A stretch of DNA of 12,139 nt from Halobacteriales archaeon QS_5_70_15 (GTDB taxonomy: Archaea > Halobacteriota > Halobacteria > Halobacteriales > Haloarculaceae). Made by a program: the position numbers and the translations under genes. The notes beneath the pieces were generated by a model. The model ran no database searches and was not told the DNA's origin. It saw only the letters and a list, made by a program, of their open reading frames with translations. Of this stretch, positions 1 to 5,588 are shown one piece after another. How positions within the stretch are numbered: position 1 is the stretch's first letter; each line of letters starts with the position of its first letter. The stretch is taken from assembly GCA_003022005.1 (NCBI GenBank), contig PXRQ01000108.1:1-12139 (forward strand), given 5' to 3'.

Positions 1-66
1 TTCTCGTTCAACAAACTCTAAGTCAATCTCGTCTAAACACCCGTTGAGGCGGTCGTTTTCGGGCAT
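1..66 (-). CDS. IS6-type transposase, N-terminal fragment (runs off window)
   Basis: The minus strand is open from an ATG at 64-66 to the window edge, giving 22 residues: MPENDRLNGCLDEIDLEFVE followed by RE. From memory of the family, this matches the N-terminus of haloarchaeal IS6-family (DDE) transposases, which begin with a closely similar stretch of the form xLxGCLDEIDLEFVERE. Base composition here is clearly lower in GC than the rest of the window, as is common for haloarchaeal insertion sequences. The catalytic DDE residues would lie outside the window, so whether the element is intact cannot be judged. No terminal inverted repeat or target duplication could be identified in the flanking sequence. 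The start codon sits in the loop of an inverted repeat (46-92). Identification rests on a short stretch only. Confidence 0.7.
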   Translation of the reverse strand, partial: MPENDRLNGCLDEIDLEFVERE

Positions 67-92
67 AGATCACTCAGAAAACGAACCGCCTC
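46..92 (-). repeat. Inverted repeat enclosing the transposase start codon
   Basis: GAGGCGGTCGTTTTC at 46-60 is the reverse complement of GAAAACGAACCGCCTC at 77-92 apart from one extra base. The two arms flank a 16-base spacer (61-76) that contains the ATG of the transposase. In the transposase transcript this would form a stem of about 15 bp with one bulge and the start codon in the loop. A role in limiting transposase translation is an inference. Confidence 0.6.
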
Positions 93-452
93 ATCCTTCA
101 TCCTTATCTGAACACCGCCTTCCGACCCGACGACTCTTTTAAACACCGAGGACACGGCAGGCGTTCCCTTTCGCCGGGATCGGACGCTATCGACGCGCGG
201 GGTGGGAGGACGCCGTCCGCGAGGTCTCACAGTCCCTCGCCGGTCCGTCGTCACCCTCGCTCGGTAGGAACTGGCTGTGAGAGACAGTAGACACCCGCCT
301 CTGCCGTCGTGGACGCGGGGTTCCGTCCGCCGTCAAGCGGTCCGTCGAGGATGCGAGAGTAGCGTGACTGTCCGGGGAGGATCGTGAGAGATCGCGGACG
401 ACGCGATCCCGTGCAGCGGTGCGTTCGTCCAAGCCACGTTCCGTGCGGTGGT
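67..452. other. Stretch without a supported gene
   Basis: This 386-base stretch lies between the transposase fragment and the ferredoxin stop codon. It holds the transposase leader and a candidate TATA box (136-144). It also has a tandem 7-mer, catcctt, at 92-98 and 99-105. Open frames crossing it on both strands translate to arginine-rich, low-complexity peptides without recognisable motifs, or are antisense shadows of the ferredoxin gene. It probably contains the outer end of the IS element and the 3' flank of the ferredoxin gene, but no boundary can be placed. Confidence 0.5.
136..144 (-). promoter_or_regulatory. Possible TATA box for the transposase
   Basis: The AT-rich box cttttaaac stands out in GC-rich surroundings. 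Read on the minus strand, an archaeal start site about 26 nt downstream would lie near 110-115. That would give a leader of roughly 45 nt carrying the 5' arm of the hairpin at 46-92. The box could equally serve the plus strand, but no plus-strand gene follows. Confidence 0.35.
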
Positions 453-842
453 CTATATGACGCGGTTCTGGAGGTAGTCGAGGTGCTTGGCGTTGTAGAC
501 GATCTGGACTTGGTCGGCCGCCGGCGACCCGATGCAGGTCAGCCGGACGCTCTTCTCCTCGACCTCCTCGTCGGAGAGGATCTGCTGCATGTCCATGTCG
601 ATGTCGCCCTCCGTGACGATGGCGGCGCAGTTCGCACACGCGCCGGCGCGGCAGGAGAACGGCCAGTCGTAGCCCTGTGCCTCGGCGGCCTCGAGGATGT
701 ACTCGCCCTCGTTGACGTCCAGGGTCCCGTAGTCCTCGTCGCCCAGGCCGGCGTCCGCCGCCTGCTCGAACAGGTCGTCGTCGTCCATCGACCAGCCGTG
801 GTCGTCAAGCACTTCGTAGTTGAGGTATTCGACGGTGGGCAT
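453..842 (-). CDS. fdx: 2Fe-2S ferredoxin, haloarchaeal type
   Basis: This 129-residue protein is a soluble one-electron carrier. In haloarchaea such ferredoxins accept electrons from the ferredoxin-dependent 2-oxoacid oxidoreductases (pyruvate and 2-oxoglutarate). The plant-type cluster ligands are visible as C64-RAGA-C69-AN-C72, with the fourth at C103 in RLTCIGS. The acidic N-terminal insertion at about residues 13-40 is the haloarchaeal addition to the plant-type fold. The start [10 protein letters not shown] was chosen because it is the conserved family N-terminus and because an AT-rich box (866-874) lies about 28 nt upstream of this ATG. A GTG at 860 would add six residues but sits only about 10 nt from that box. 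The C-terminus LDYLQNRVI is also typical. The phosphate permease lies upstream on the same strand, but the 93-nt gap and own promoter suggest separate transcription. Confidence 0.96.
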   Translation of the reverse strand: MPTVEYLNYEVLDDHGWSMDDDDLFEQAADAGLGDEDYGTLDVNEGEYILEAAEAQGYDWPFSCRAGACANCAAIVTEGDIDMDMQQILSDEEVEEKSVRLTCIGSPAADQVQIVYNAKHLDYLQNRVI

Positions 843-865
843 CACCTCGCTGGTACTCACGCCGG

Positions 866-874
866 TATGTTATG
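866..874 (-). promoter_or_regulatory. Likely TATA box of the ferredoxin gene
   Basis: The element tatgttatg is centred about 28 nt upstream of the chosen ATG at 842. This fits a leaderless transcript and supports that start over the GTG at 860. Confidence 0.45.
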
Positions 875-935
875 TCTTGCTGTTGCGTACTCGGATGCGA
901 GTTAGGGCCGCGACGGGACCGGGGGGCGCCCGGAC

Positions 936-2138
936 CTACAGCGCGAACCGGAAGACGAGGTAGGCGGCGACGGTCGCGATCGAGGGGACGAAGTTCTGAA
1001 GGAGGATGACACGTGCGGTGGTCTTCGGTTCGAACAGGTCCGCCGCCCTCGGGATGTCCTCGGACTCCTCCTCGCCGATGGGCGTCCGCTGACCCGGGGT
1101 CGGCGTCGACTGGCCGCCGCCGACGGTCGGGGCGTCCTCGGACTCGGCGGCGAGCGCCCCGACCGAGACGTCGGGGGTCTCCTCGCCCGTCACGGTGTCC
1201 GAGAGCGTCGTCGTCCGGGTCGCCCGGCCCCAGCCGAGCCCGACGATGCTCATCGTGGCGATGATGACGAAGCTCGCTGGGATGCCCAGTGCCGAGAGGA
1301 ACGTCACGAGCGACGCCGAGACGACGGCGACGACCAGCGCCGCCAGCAGCGGCAGTTCGGTGAGGTCGTTGCCGACCGTGTCCAGGGTGCGGCGGGCGAT
1401 GGTGAACGCACCGAGCCCGATGGCACCGCCGCCGAGCAGCACCCCCTGTTCGATGGTGATCGACTCGTTGCCGACCAGCGGCGCGACGGCGTTGGCGACG
1501 TTCGACGCCCCCGCCGAGAACGCCATGTAGCAGGCGATGAGCACGACCAGCGACGTCCCGACGACCTCCCGGGGGGTCGTCGACGGGCCGAGCGCCGGCC
1601 GGGGGAGCGACCCCGAGCGGCCGAGGACGAGCAGCGACCCCTCGGTCCGGGTGACGGCGAACCACTCGACCAGCCGGGGGTAGAAGTACCGGCCGATGAC
1701 GCCGCTGACCCAGAAGGCGACGATGGGCGAGACGATCCACCACGTCACGATGCGGCCGAGCACGCCCCACGCGAGCGTCCCGCGGGCGAGGCCCAGTCCC
1801 GCGATGGCCCCGACGGCGGTCATCGACGTCGAGGCCGGGACCCCCACGACGTTGGAGAGGAACAGCGCGAACCCGATGAAAAAGAGGACGGCGATGCTCG
1901 CCTCGATGGTGAAGAAGCTCGAGGGGACGATCCGCCCCCCCATCGTCTCGATCACCTGCCGGCCGACGGTCCACCCGCCGAGCAGCGCGAACACGGTCAT
2001 CAGGGCGGCCGCGCCGAACTTCGAGACCGTGTTGCTCCCGACAGCCGGGCCGAACGCCACGCCTGTCGAGGAGCCGCCGATGTTGAACCCCACGAAGACG
2101 GCAACGAGGATCCCGACGGCCAGGAGCGGCGATATCAC
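936..2138 (-). CDS. PiT-family inorganic phosphate permease
   Basis: This 400-residue integral membrane protein imports phosphate coupled to an ion gradient (H+ or Na+; coupling cannot be read from the sequence). The two inverted halves each carry a PiT signature. The N-terminal one is GFNIGGSSTGVAFGPAVG (residues 17-34), and the second is FSAGASNVANAVAPLVG near residue 207. Hydrophobic segments fill residues 1-150 and 190-300. They are followed by a Ser/Thr/Glu-rich hydrophilic loop at about 315-375 and a final membrane helix ending RFAL. The first signature has GFNIGGSST where bacterial Pit proteins have a GANDxxNA-type motif, a variation I associate with archaeal members. The start is GTG at 2138, supported by a cttaag box 27 nt upstream. 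It is divergent from hisA. No phoU-like gene is adjacent. Confidence 0.92.
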   Translation of the reverse strand: MISPLLAVGILVAVFVGFNIGGSSTGVAFGPAVGSNTVSKFGAAALMTVFALLGGWTVGRQVIETMGGRIVPSSFFTIEASIAVLFFIGFALFLSNVVGVPASTSMTAVGAIAGLGLARGTLAWGVLGRIVTWWIVSPIVAFWVSGVIGRYFYPRLVEWFAVTRTEGSLLVLGRSGSLPRPALGPSTTPREVVGTSLVVLIACYMAFSAGASNVANAVAPLVGNESITIEQGVLLGGGAIGLGAFTIARRTLDTVGNDLTELPLLAALVVAVVSASLVTFLSALGIPASFVIIATMSIVGLGWGRATRTTTLSDTVTGEETPDVSVGALAAESEDAPTVGGGQSTPTPGQRTPIGEEESEDIPRAADLFEPKTTARVILLQNFVPSIATVAAYLVFRFAL

Positions 2139-2162
2139 GACGGGCGATTCGAAAGCAGCCGA

Positions 2163-2168
2163 CTTAAG
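2163..2168 (-). promoter_or_regulatory. Likely TATA box of the phosphate permease gene
   Basis: The box cttaag is centred 27 nt upstream of the GTG start at 2138. That spacing fits an archaeal leaderless transcript beginning at the start codon. Confidence 0.45.
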
Positions 2169-2253
2169 CCGTGCTTTCCTCCGGTGTCAGTCGAGGGTCG
2201 GGGCCGATCCGTCCGTTCCGGCCTCCCCGCCCGACCGGACACGGTTCGGAACG

Positions 2254-2259
2254 CTTAGG
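2254..2259 (+). promoter_or_regulatory. Likely TATA box of hisA
   Basis: The box cttagg is centred about 27 nt before the hisA ATG at 2283 and fits leaderless initiation. It lies back to back with the permease promoter in a 144-nt divergent intergenic region. Confidence 0.45.
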
Positions 2260-2282
2260 CCCGCCACGGCGGACCCTCGGAC

Positions 2283-3014
2283 ATGGACGCGTTTCCCGAG
2301 TTCGAGGTGGTCCCCGCCGTCGACGTCCAGGAGGGGCAGGTGGTCCAGCTGGTCGGCGGCGAGCGCGGCACCGGGAGACGGTACGGCGACCCCGTCGAGG
2401 CCGCCGAGCGGTGGATCGAGGCCGGCGCCCGGACCCTCCACCTCGTGGACCTCGACGGCGCCTTCGAGGGCGAGCGGGCCAACGCCCCCGCCATCGAGCG
2501 GGTCGTCGAGGCCGTCGGCGACGACGCCGGCGTGCAGGTCGGCGGCGGCATCCGGGCGCCCGAGGACGCCCGCTCGCTGCTCGACTCCGGCGTCGACCGG
2601 GTCATCCTGGGGACCGCCGCCGTCGAGGAGCCCCGGATCGTCGCGGAGATAAGCGACACCAACCCCGGTTCGGTACTCGTCTCGCTCGACGCGAGGGGCG
2701 GCGAGGTGGTCGTCTCGGGCTGGACCGAGGGGACGGGACTCGATCCGGCGGAGGCCGCCGCCCGCTACGAGGACCTCGGGGCCGGCGGGATCCTGTTCAC
2801 CGACGTCGACGTGGAGGGCCGGCTCGAGGGCGTCAGGACCGACCCGGTGCGGCGGGTCGTGGAGGCCGTCTCGATACCCGTGGTCGCGTCGGGCGGGGTG
2901 GCGACCCTCGAGGACGTGCGGGCCCTGAAGCGAGCGGGCGCGGCGGCGGCGGTCGTCGGAACGGCGCTGTACGAGGGCCGTTTCACGCTCCGGGAGGCGC
3001 GGGGGGGCGTCTGA
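2283..3014 (+). CDS. hisA: ProFAR isomerase HisA (histidine biosynthesis)
   Basis: This 243-residue cytoplasmic (beta/alpha)8-barrel enzyme, EC 5.3.1.16, carries out the Amadori isomerisation of ProFAR to PRFAR, the fourth step of histidine synthesis. The two catalytic aspartates appear at D14 in VPAVDVQEG and D136 in SLDARGGEV. Phosphate-binding glycine segments are visible at QVGGGIRAPEDA (residues 85-96) and ASGGVATLEDV (202-212), and near GTALYEGRFTL at the C-terminus. Length is normal for the family. HisF is the close relative, but the HVVDLDGA-like stretch (here HLVDLDGAFEG) and the GGGIR motif fit HisA. The next histidine gene, hisB, lies in the same orientation about 1.1 kb downstream, separated by minus-strand accessory genes, so each has its own promoter. 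Confidence 0.96.
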   Translation: MDAFPEFEVVPAVDVQEGQVVQLVGGERGTGRRYGDPVEAAERWIEAGARTLHLVDLDGAFEGERANAPAIERVVEAVGDDAGVQVGGGIRAPEDARSLLDSGVDRVILGTAAVEEPRIVAEISDTNPGSVLVSLDARGGEVVVSGWTEGTGLDPAEAAARYEDLGAGGILFTDVDVEGRLEGVRTDPVRRVVEAVSIPVVASGGVATLEDVRALKRAGAAAAVVGTALYEGRFTLREARGGV

Positions 3015-3074
3015 GCGATTCGACCGTACGAGAGGTTTATTGCGTAGGCCCCATTCATAACAATTGGTATATAA

Positions 3075-3182
3075 CGCGGCCACGATCCCCCGCAGCTACG
3101 GAAGTGGTTGGACACGCCCGACTACATCACCACGCTGGAGATCGACGCCTACGAACGACTGCTGAGCGCGTTCGGAAGCTGA
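3075..3182 (+). pseudogene. Short coding remnant, C-terminal end of an unidentified protein
   Basis: One plus-strand frame after a TAA reads DPPQLRKWLDTPDYITTLEI followed by DAYERLLSAFGS and a TGA at 3180-3182. The composition (acidic, balanced, no arginine runs) and GC-rich third positions look like real coding sequence rather than a shadow. There is no ATG or GTG in frame and the frame is closed upstream, so only about 35 residues of a C-terminus survive. I do not recognise the family. An AT-rich patch (3057-3074) sits directly at its 5' side and may mark an old junction. It lies between hisA and vapBC, where other material has been inserted. Confidence 0.35.
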
Positions 3183-3211
3183 TCGCCTGTCGACCCCGAT
3201 CCCCGAACGGG

Positions 3212-3616
3212 TCATCCCGTCTCGTCGTAGAACGCGACGTCGAGGCCCGGAACCGAGTCGAAATCGCGGTCCCGGGTGACGAGCGTGTAGCCGCCTTCGC
3301 GGGCAGGCGAAGCAACGAGCGCCCCGCGGGCGCTCAGTGGACTTCCGTCGGCGTGGAGTCGTCCGTCGAGGTCACCGGCCGCGATGGCATCCGCGAGCCC
3401 GGACTCGAGGACCTCCAGCGTGCGCAGGAACCCGACGGCGCGGTCGAACCGGTCGCCGCCGGCGCGGGCCGCCCCACGGAGCACCTCGAACGCGCAGACA
3501 GCGGGCGTGGCGAACGGTTCCTCCGACCGCTCGCGCATCCACCCGGTCGCTGCGTCGTGGTGGTCCTGCTCCGGGTCGAGGAAGTCGACGACGGACGAGC
3601 TATCCAGACAGTTCAT
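3212..3616 (-). CDS. vapC: VapC-like PIN-domain toxin, one expected acidic residue missing
   Basis: This 134-residue PIN-domain protein is of the size of VapC toxins, which are Mg2+-dependent ribonucleases that usually cleave tRNA or rRNA. Visible PIN features are D5 in NCLDSSSVVDFL, E44 in AFEVLRGAA, and the C-terminal TLVTRDRDFD block with D116 and D118. At the position where VapC proteins normally carry the third acidic residue (typically R-D-A-hydrophobic-hydrophobic-A) this protein has G98 in SARGALVAS, encoded GGG. Loss of that residue would be expected to impair metal binding, so the toxin may be inactive. Its ATG overlaps the 3' end of the antitoxin gene by 17 nt, indicating translational coupling. 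The pair sits on the opposite strand between hisA and hisB. Confidence 0.85.
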   Translation of the reverse strand: MNCLDSSSVVDFLDPEQDHHDAATGWMRERSEEPFATPAVCAFEVLRGAARAGGDRFDRAVGFLRTLEVLESGLADAIAAGDLDGRLHADGSPLSARGALVASPAREGGYTLVTRDRDFDSVPGLDVAFYDETG

Positions 3617-3821
3617 CCTGCCGTTCGTCGAAGTCCTCGGCGGGTTCCTCGCGGGTCTCGTCGACGTGCTCGCCCAGACCCGGACAGGTCCCGGCGAACT
3701 CCATCGGGTCCGCCCGCTCGGTGAGGCGGACGACGAGTTCGCTGGAGCTCTCGCCCTCCCGCTTGAGCGCCTTCAGGCGGTCGTAGGCGTCCTCGGTGAC
3801 GGTGATGTTCTTCGAGGCCAT
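3600..3821 (-). CDS. vapB: VapB-like antitoxin (DUF217 type)
   Basis: This 73-residue partner of the downstream PIN toxin has an N-terminal part, ASKNITVTEDAYDRLKALKR, with the strand-helix pattern of short DNA-binding antitoxins of the archaeal VapB/DUF217 family. It is followed by SSSELVVRLTER and an acidic, probably flexible tail (residues 45-73) of the kind that wraps the toxin. The ATG at 3821 was chosen because it begins the conserved MASKNITV stretch. A GTG 15 nt further upstream is less likely. The TAG at 3600-3602 lies inside the start of vapC (17-nt overlap), so the two are co-translated. An AT-rich promoter region and a repeated ACACGT motif lie just upstream, where autorepression would be expected. 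That role is inferred. Confidence 0.85.
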   Translation of the reverse strand: MASKNITVTEDAYDRLKALKREGESSSELVVRLTERADPMEFAGTCPGLGEHVDETREEPAEDFDERQDELSG

Positions 3822-3825
3822 TCGA

Positions 3826-3857
3826 TACACGTACACGTACTTGTGAATTCAATTTAC
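3826..3857 (-). promoter_or_regulatory. Promoter/operator region of vapBC
   Basis: Immediately upstream of vapB are two direct copies of acacgt (within 3826-3840) followed by the AT-rich gaattcaatttac (3845-3857). The latter is 26-32 nt from the ATG and is a plausible TATA element. The repeat overlaps the expected transcription start and could be the site where VapB binds. There is no clean inverted repeat. Confidence 0.35.
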
Positions 3858-3892
3858 GCCTCCGGACGGTACCGGCGGCTCCTGGGCCCGAC

Positions 3893-4024
3893 TCACCGAC
3901 GCCGGAGCACGAGGTAGCACACGACGGCGAGACAGCACGCCGCGAGCGGCGCCACCACCGAGAGCCTCGGCACGGTCCGGCTCCCGAGTGCCAGTCCCAT
4001 CCGCATCAGCGTTCGAGCGCTCAT
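3893..4024 (-). CDS. Small single-span membrane protein, 43 residues
   Basis: This is a short frame reading MSARTLMRMGLALGSRTVPR followed by a hydrophobic stretch, SVVAPLAACCLAVVCYLVL (residues 22-40), and a basic RRR end. It looks like one transmembrane helix with positively charged residues on both sides. Three cysteines (C31, C32, C36) fall in the helix. The ATG at 4024 was chosen because an AT-rich box (4048-4056) lies 28 nt upstream. An ATG at 4033 in the same frame would add three residues. The gene is divergent from hisB and downstream of nothing on its own strand. I do not recognise a family or function. Support is the coherent membrane-protein composition and the promoter spacing. 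Confidence 0.55.
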   Translation of the reverse strand: MSARTLMRMGLALGSRTVPRLSVVAPLAACCLAVVCYLVLRRR

Positions 4025-4047
4025 CGACTGCATGGGTCGACGCGGGC

Positions 4048-4056
4048 GTATTTGAA
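4048..4056 (-). promoter_or_regulatory. Likely TATA box of the 43-residue gene
   Basis: The box gtatttgaa is centred 28 nt upstream of the ATG at 4024 and is the main reason for preferring that start over the ATG at 4033. Confidence 0.4.
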
Positions 4057-4127
4057 CGTCAGTCATCGGTCCGTCGGACGGGGAGCCCACGCGCTCGGGG
4101 GCCGCCCCGTTCGCGGCCCGAAACGCG

Positions 4128-4134
4128 CTTGTAT
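4128..4134 (+). promoter_or_regulatory. Possible TATA box of hisB
   Basis: The sequence cttgtat lies about 24 nt before the ATG at 4155 and is consistent with leaderless initiation. It indicates that hisB does not depend on read-through from hisA. Confidence 0.4.
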
Positions 4135-4154
4135 GGGGCCCCGAAAGGCGTGGT

Positions 4155-4727
4155 ATGGCAGACGAGCGGACCGCGGCGGTGTCCCGAGAGACGGCCGAGA
4201 CGGAGGTGACGGTCACACTGGACATCGACGGGACGGGCGAGTCGACCGTCGAGACGGGCATCGGCTTCTTCGACCACATGCTGGCGTCGTTTGCCGAACA
4301 CGGCCTGTTCGACCTCACCGTCCGGTGCGACGGCGACCTCGAAGTCGACGAGCACCACACGGCGGAGGACGTCGCCATCACCCTGGGGGAGGCGTTCGAC
4401 GGGGCGCTCGGCGAGCGGCGGGGCATCGTCCGCTACGCCGACCGCCTGGCGGGGGTCGTCCTCGACGTCTCGGGCCGGCCGCTGTACGAGTTCGACGGGG
4501 CCTTCTCGCAGGAGCGGGTCGGGGAGTTCACCAGCCACATGGCGACGCACTTCTGCCGGTCGCTGGCGACCAACGCGGGGCTCACGCTCCACGCGGAGGT
4601 CGAGGGCGAGAACGCCCACCACGAGATCGAGGCGCTGTTCAAGGCGACGGCGCGGGCGCTCGACGACGCCACGCGGGTCGACGAGCGCCGGGGCGGCGAG
4701 ACCCCGAGCACGAAAGGCGAGCTCTGA
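4155..4727 (+). CDS. hisB: Imidazoleglycerol-phosphate dehydratase HisB
   Basis: This 190-residue cytoplasmic enzyme, EC 4.2.1.19, dehydrates imidazole glycerol phosphate to imidazole acetol phosphate in histidine biosynthesis. The duplicated metal-binding pattern typical of the Mn-dependent family is complete. H41 is in [10 protein letters not shown]67-H68 in DEHHTAED, H128 and H132 in SHMATHF, and H155-H156 in [21 protein letters not shown] (107-115) is also conserved. It is monofunctional, lacking the HAD-type phosphatase domain of the enterobacterial fusion, as is normal for archaea. The C-terminal tail ETPSTKGEL is typical. The stop is 14 nt from the stop of the convergent zinc-finger gene. 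Confidence 0.97.
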   Translation: MADERTAAVSRETAETEVTVTLDIDGTGESTVETGIGFFDHMLASFAEHGLFDLTVRCDGDLEVDEHHTAEDVAITLGEAFDGALGERRGIVRYADRLAGVVLDVSGRPLYEFDGAFSQERVGEFTSHMATHFCRSLATNAGLTLHAEVEGENAHHEIEALFKATARALDDATRVDERRGGETPSTKGEL

Positions 4728-4741
4728 CCCGCATCGCGCCG

Positions 4742-5383
4742 CTACTGCCGTAGCTTCCCGCCCGCCTCGCGCAGCCGGTCGTGCTTGACCGCGTGGTCGA
4801 TTGCCGCCGCGACCGCCTGCCGGTCGATCCCGTAGGCCTCGGCGGCGAGCGTCTCGGCCTCCTCCCGGTCCATCGGGAACTCGCGCCCCTCGAGGAAGCG
4901 CACCACTTTCCGGTACCCGCTGGGCGTCCCGCTGCGTGCGGACCGCGGCCGCCCGCCCAGTGGCTCCTCCAGATCGCCGCCGGTCGGTTCCCCGCCGCTC
5001 TCCCCGCTTTCGACGTCGCCCCGAGGCCCGCGGTTCTCCGGCGAGGCCCCGTCCGAGGCCGGCCCCCGGTCCCGCCCGTTCCCGCCGGCCCCGTCCCCGG
5101 GCGAGGGCTCCGGTTCGTCCCCCGCCGGTTCGTCCCCCGCCGGTTCGTCCCCCGCCGGTTCGGCGACGACGGTCGTCGTCCCGGGCTCCGCGGTCGTCTC
5201 CGGAACACCTTCGGTGCCCTCGCGATCGAGGAGCGGTTCGAGGACGGAATCGAGGGTATCCCGACAGGTCGGACAGAGCACCATCCGTCGTCCCTCGCCG
5301 CTCGGATCGCGCTCCGGTGGGACCACCTCGAACGTGCCGGCCGCCTCCTCGTCGCAGAAGTCGCAGGTGCGGACCTCTCGCAT
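4742..5383 (-). CDS. Zinc-finger protein with low-complexity linker and C-terminal helical domain
   Basis: This 213-residue protein has three parts. The N-terminus MREVRTCDFCDEEAAGTFEV has a CxxC pair that combines with CPTC about 35 residues later to make a probable four-cysteine zinc site (residues 7-45). A long Gly/Pro/Asp/Glu-rich segment follows (about 60-145), including three AGDEP-type repeats. The C-terminal 60 residues, YRKVVRFLEGREFPMDREEA onward, look like a compact helical, possibly winged-helix domain ending in KHDRLREAGGKLRQ. The ATG at 5383 was chosen because it directly precedes the first cysteine block and has a TATA-like box 27 nt upstream. The frame extends to 5563 but that part is Arg/Gly/Pro-rich. 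A role in nucleic-acid binding is plausible but inferred. I do not recognise a named family. Confidence 0.75.
   Translation of the reverse strand: MREVRTCDFCDEEAAGTFEVVPPERDPSGEGRRMVLCPTCRDTLDSVLEPLLDREGTEGVPETTAEPGTTTVVAEPAGDEPAGDEPAGDEPEPSPGDGAGGNGRDRGPASDGASPENRGPRGDVESGESGGEPTGGDLEEPLGGRPRSARSGTPSGYRKVVRFLEGREFPMDREEAETLAAEAYGIDRQAVAAAIDHAVKHDRLREAGGKLRQ
5111..5163. repeat. 15-bp tandem repeat inside the zinc-finger gene
   Basis: The unit cggttcgtcccccgc occurs three times perfectly (5111-5125, 5126-5140, 5141-5155), followed by a partial fourth copy. On the coding strand it encodes a five-residue acidic unit (AGDEP, in register with GDEPA). Because it is a multiple of three, copy-number changes would keep the reading frame and only change linker length. 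Confidence 0.9.
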
Positions 5384-5406
5384 GGGTGTCCTATCCGTGC
5401 CCCCGG

Positions 5407-5413
5407 TGAAAAC
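5407..5413 (-). promoter_or_regulatory. Likely TATA box of the zinc-finger gene
   Basis: The box tgaaaac (GTTTTCA on the coding strand) is centred 27 nt upstream of the ATG at 5383, which supports that start codon. Confidence 0.4.
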
Positions 5414-5588
5414 CGCTCCGGCAGGTTCGGGCGTCGACCCGAAGGCGCCGGTCGGGGAACTGCCACGGGGACCCCCTCCTCGACCGCCGACGGCTCGCGG
5501 TCGTCGGTGGATCGCCGCGACCCGGTCCTCGCGGAACCGGTTTCCCGGATCGAGGGCTCGCATGACGGGGGGGACGAGCGCTGGCGGG

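Noticed and set aside
67..150. Terminal inverted repeat or target duplication of the IS6-type element
   Set aside because: No sequence here could be matched to a terminal repeat because the other end of the element is outside the window. The visible inverted repeat is internal and surrounds the start codon.
384..905. 173-residue plus-strand open frame opposite the ferredoxin gene
   Set aside because: It is the antisense shadow of the conserved ferredoxin; its Val/Leu/Arg/Asp-rich translation has no motif, and the opposite strand carries an unambiguous gene.
805..1974. 389-residue minus-strand open frame overlapping ferredoxin and the phosphate permease
   Set aside because: The translation is dominated by Arg, Gly, Pro and Asp and lies out of frame within the clear permease gene. 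Such long shadows are expected at this GC content.
2171..3724. 517-residue plus-strand open frame across hisA and vapBC
   Set aside because: It is out of frame with hisA and antisense to vapBC, with an Arg/Gly-rich translation. It crosses several real genes and their promoters.
3826..3840. Palindromic operator for vapBC
   Set aside because: The acacgt copies are direct, not inverted, so a palindromic operator is not supported. Reported only as a possible regulatory region.
5384..5563. 60-residue N-terminal extension of the zinc-finger protein
   Set aside because: It is Arg/Gly/Pro-rich without structure and crosses the likely TATA box at 5407-5413. The MREVRTCDFC start fits better.
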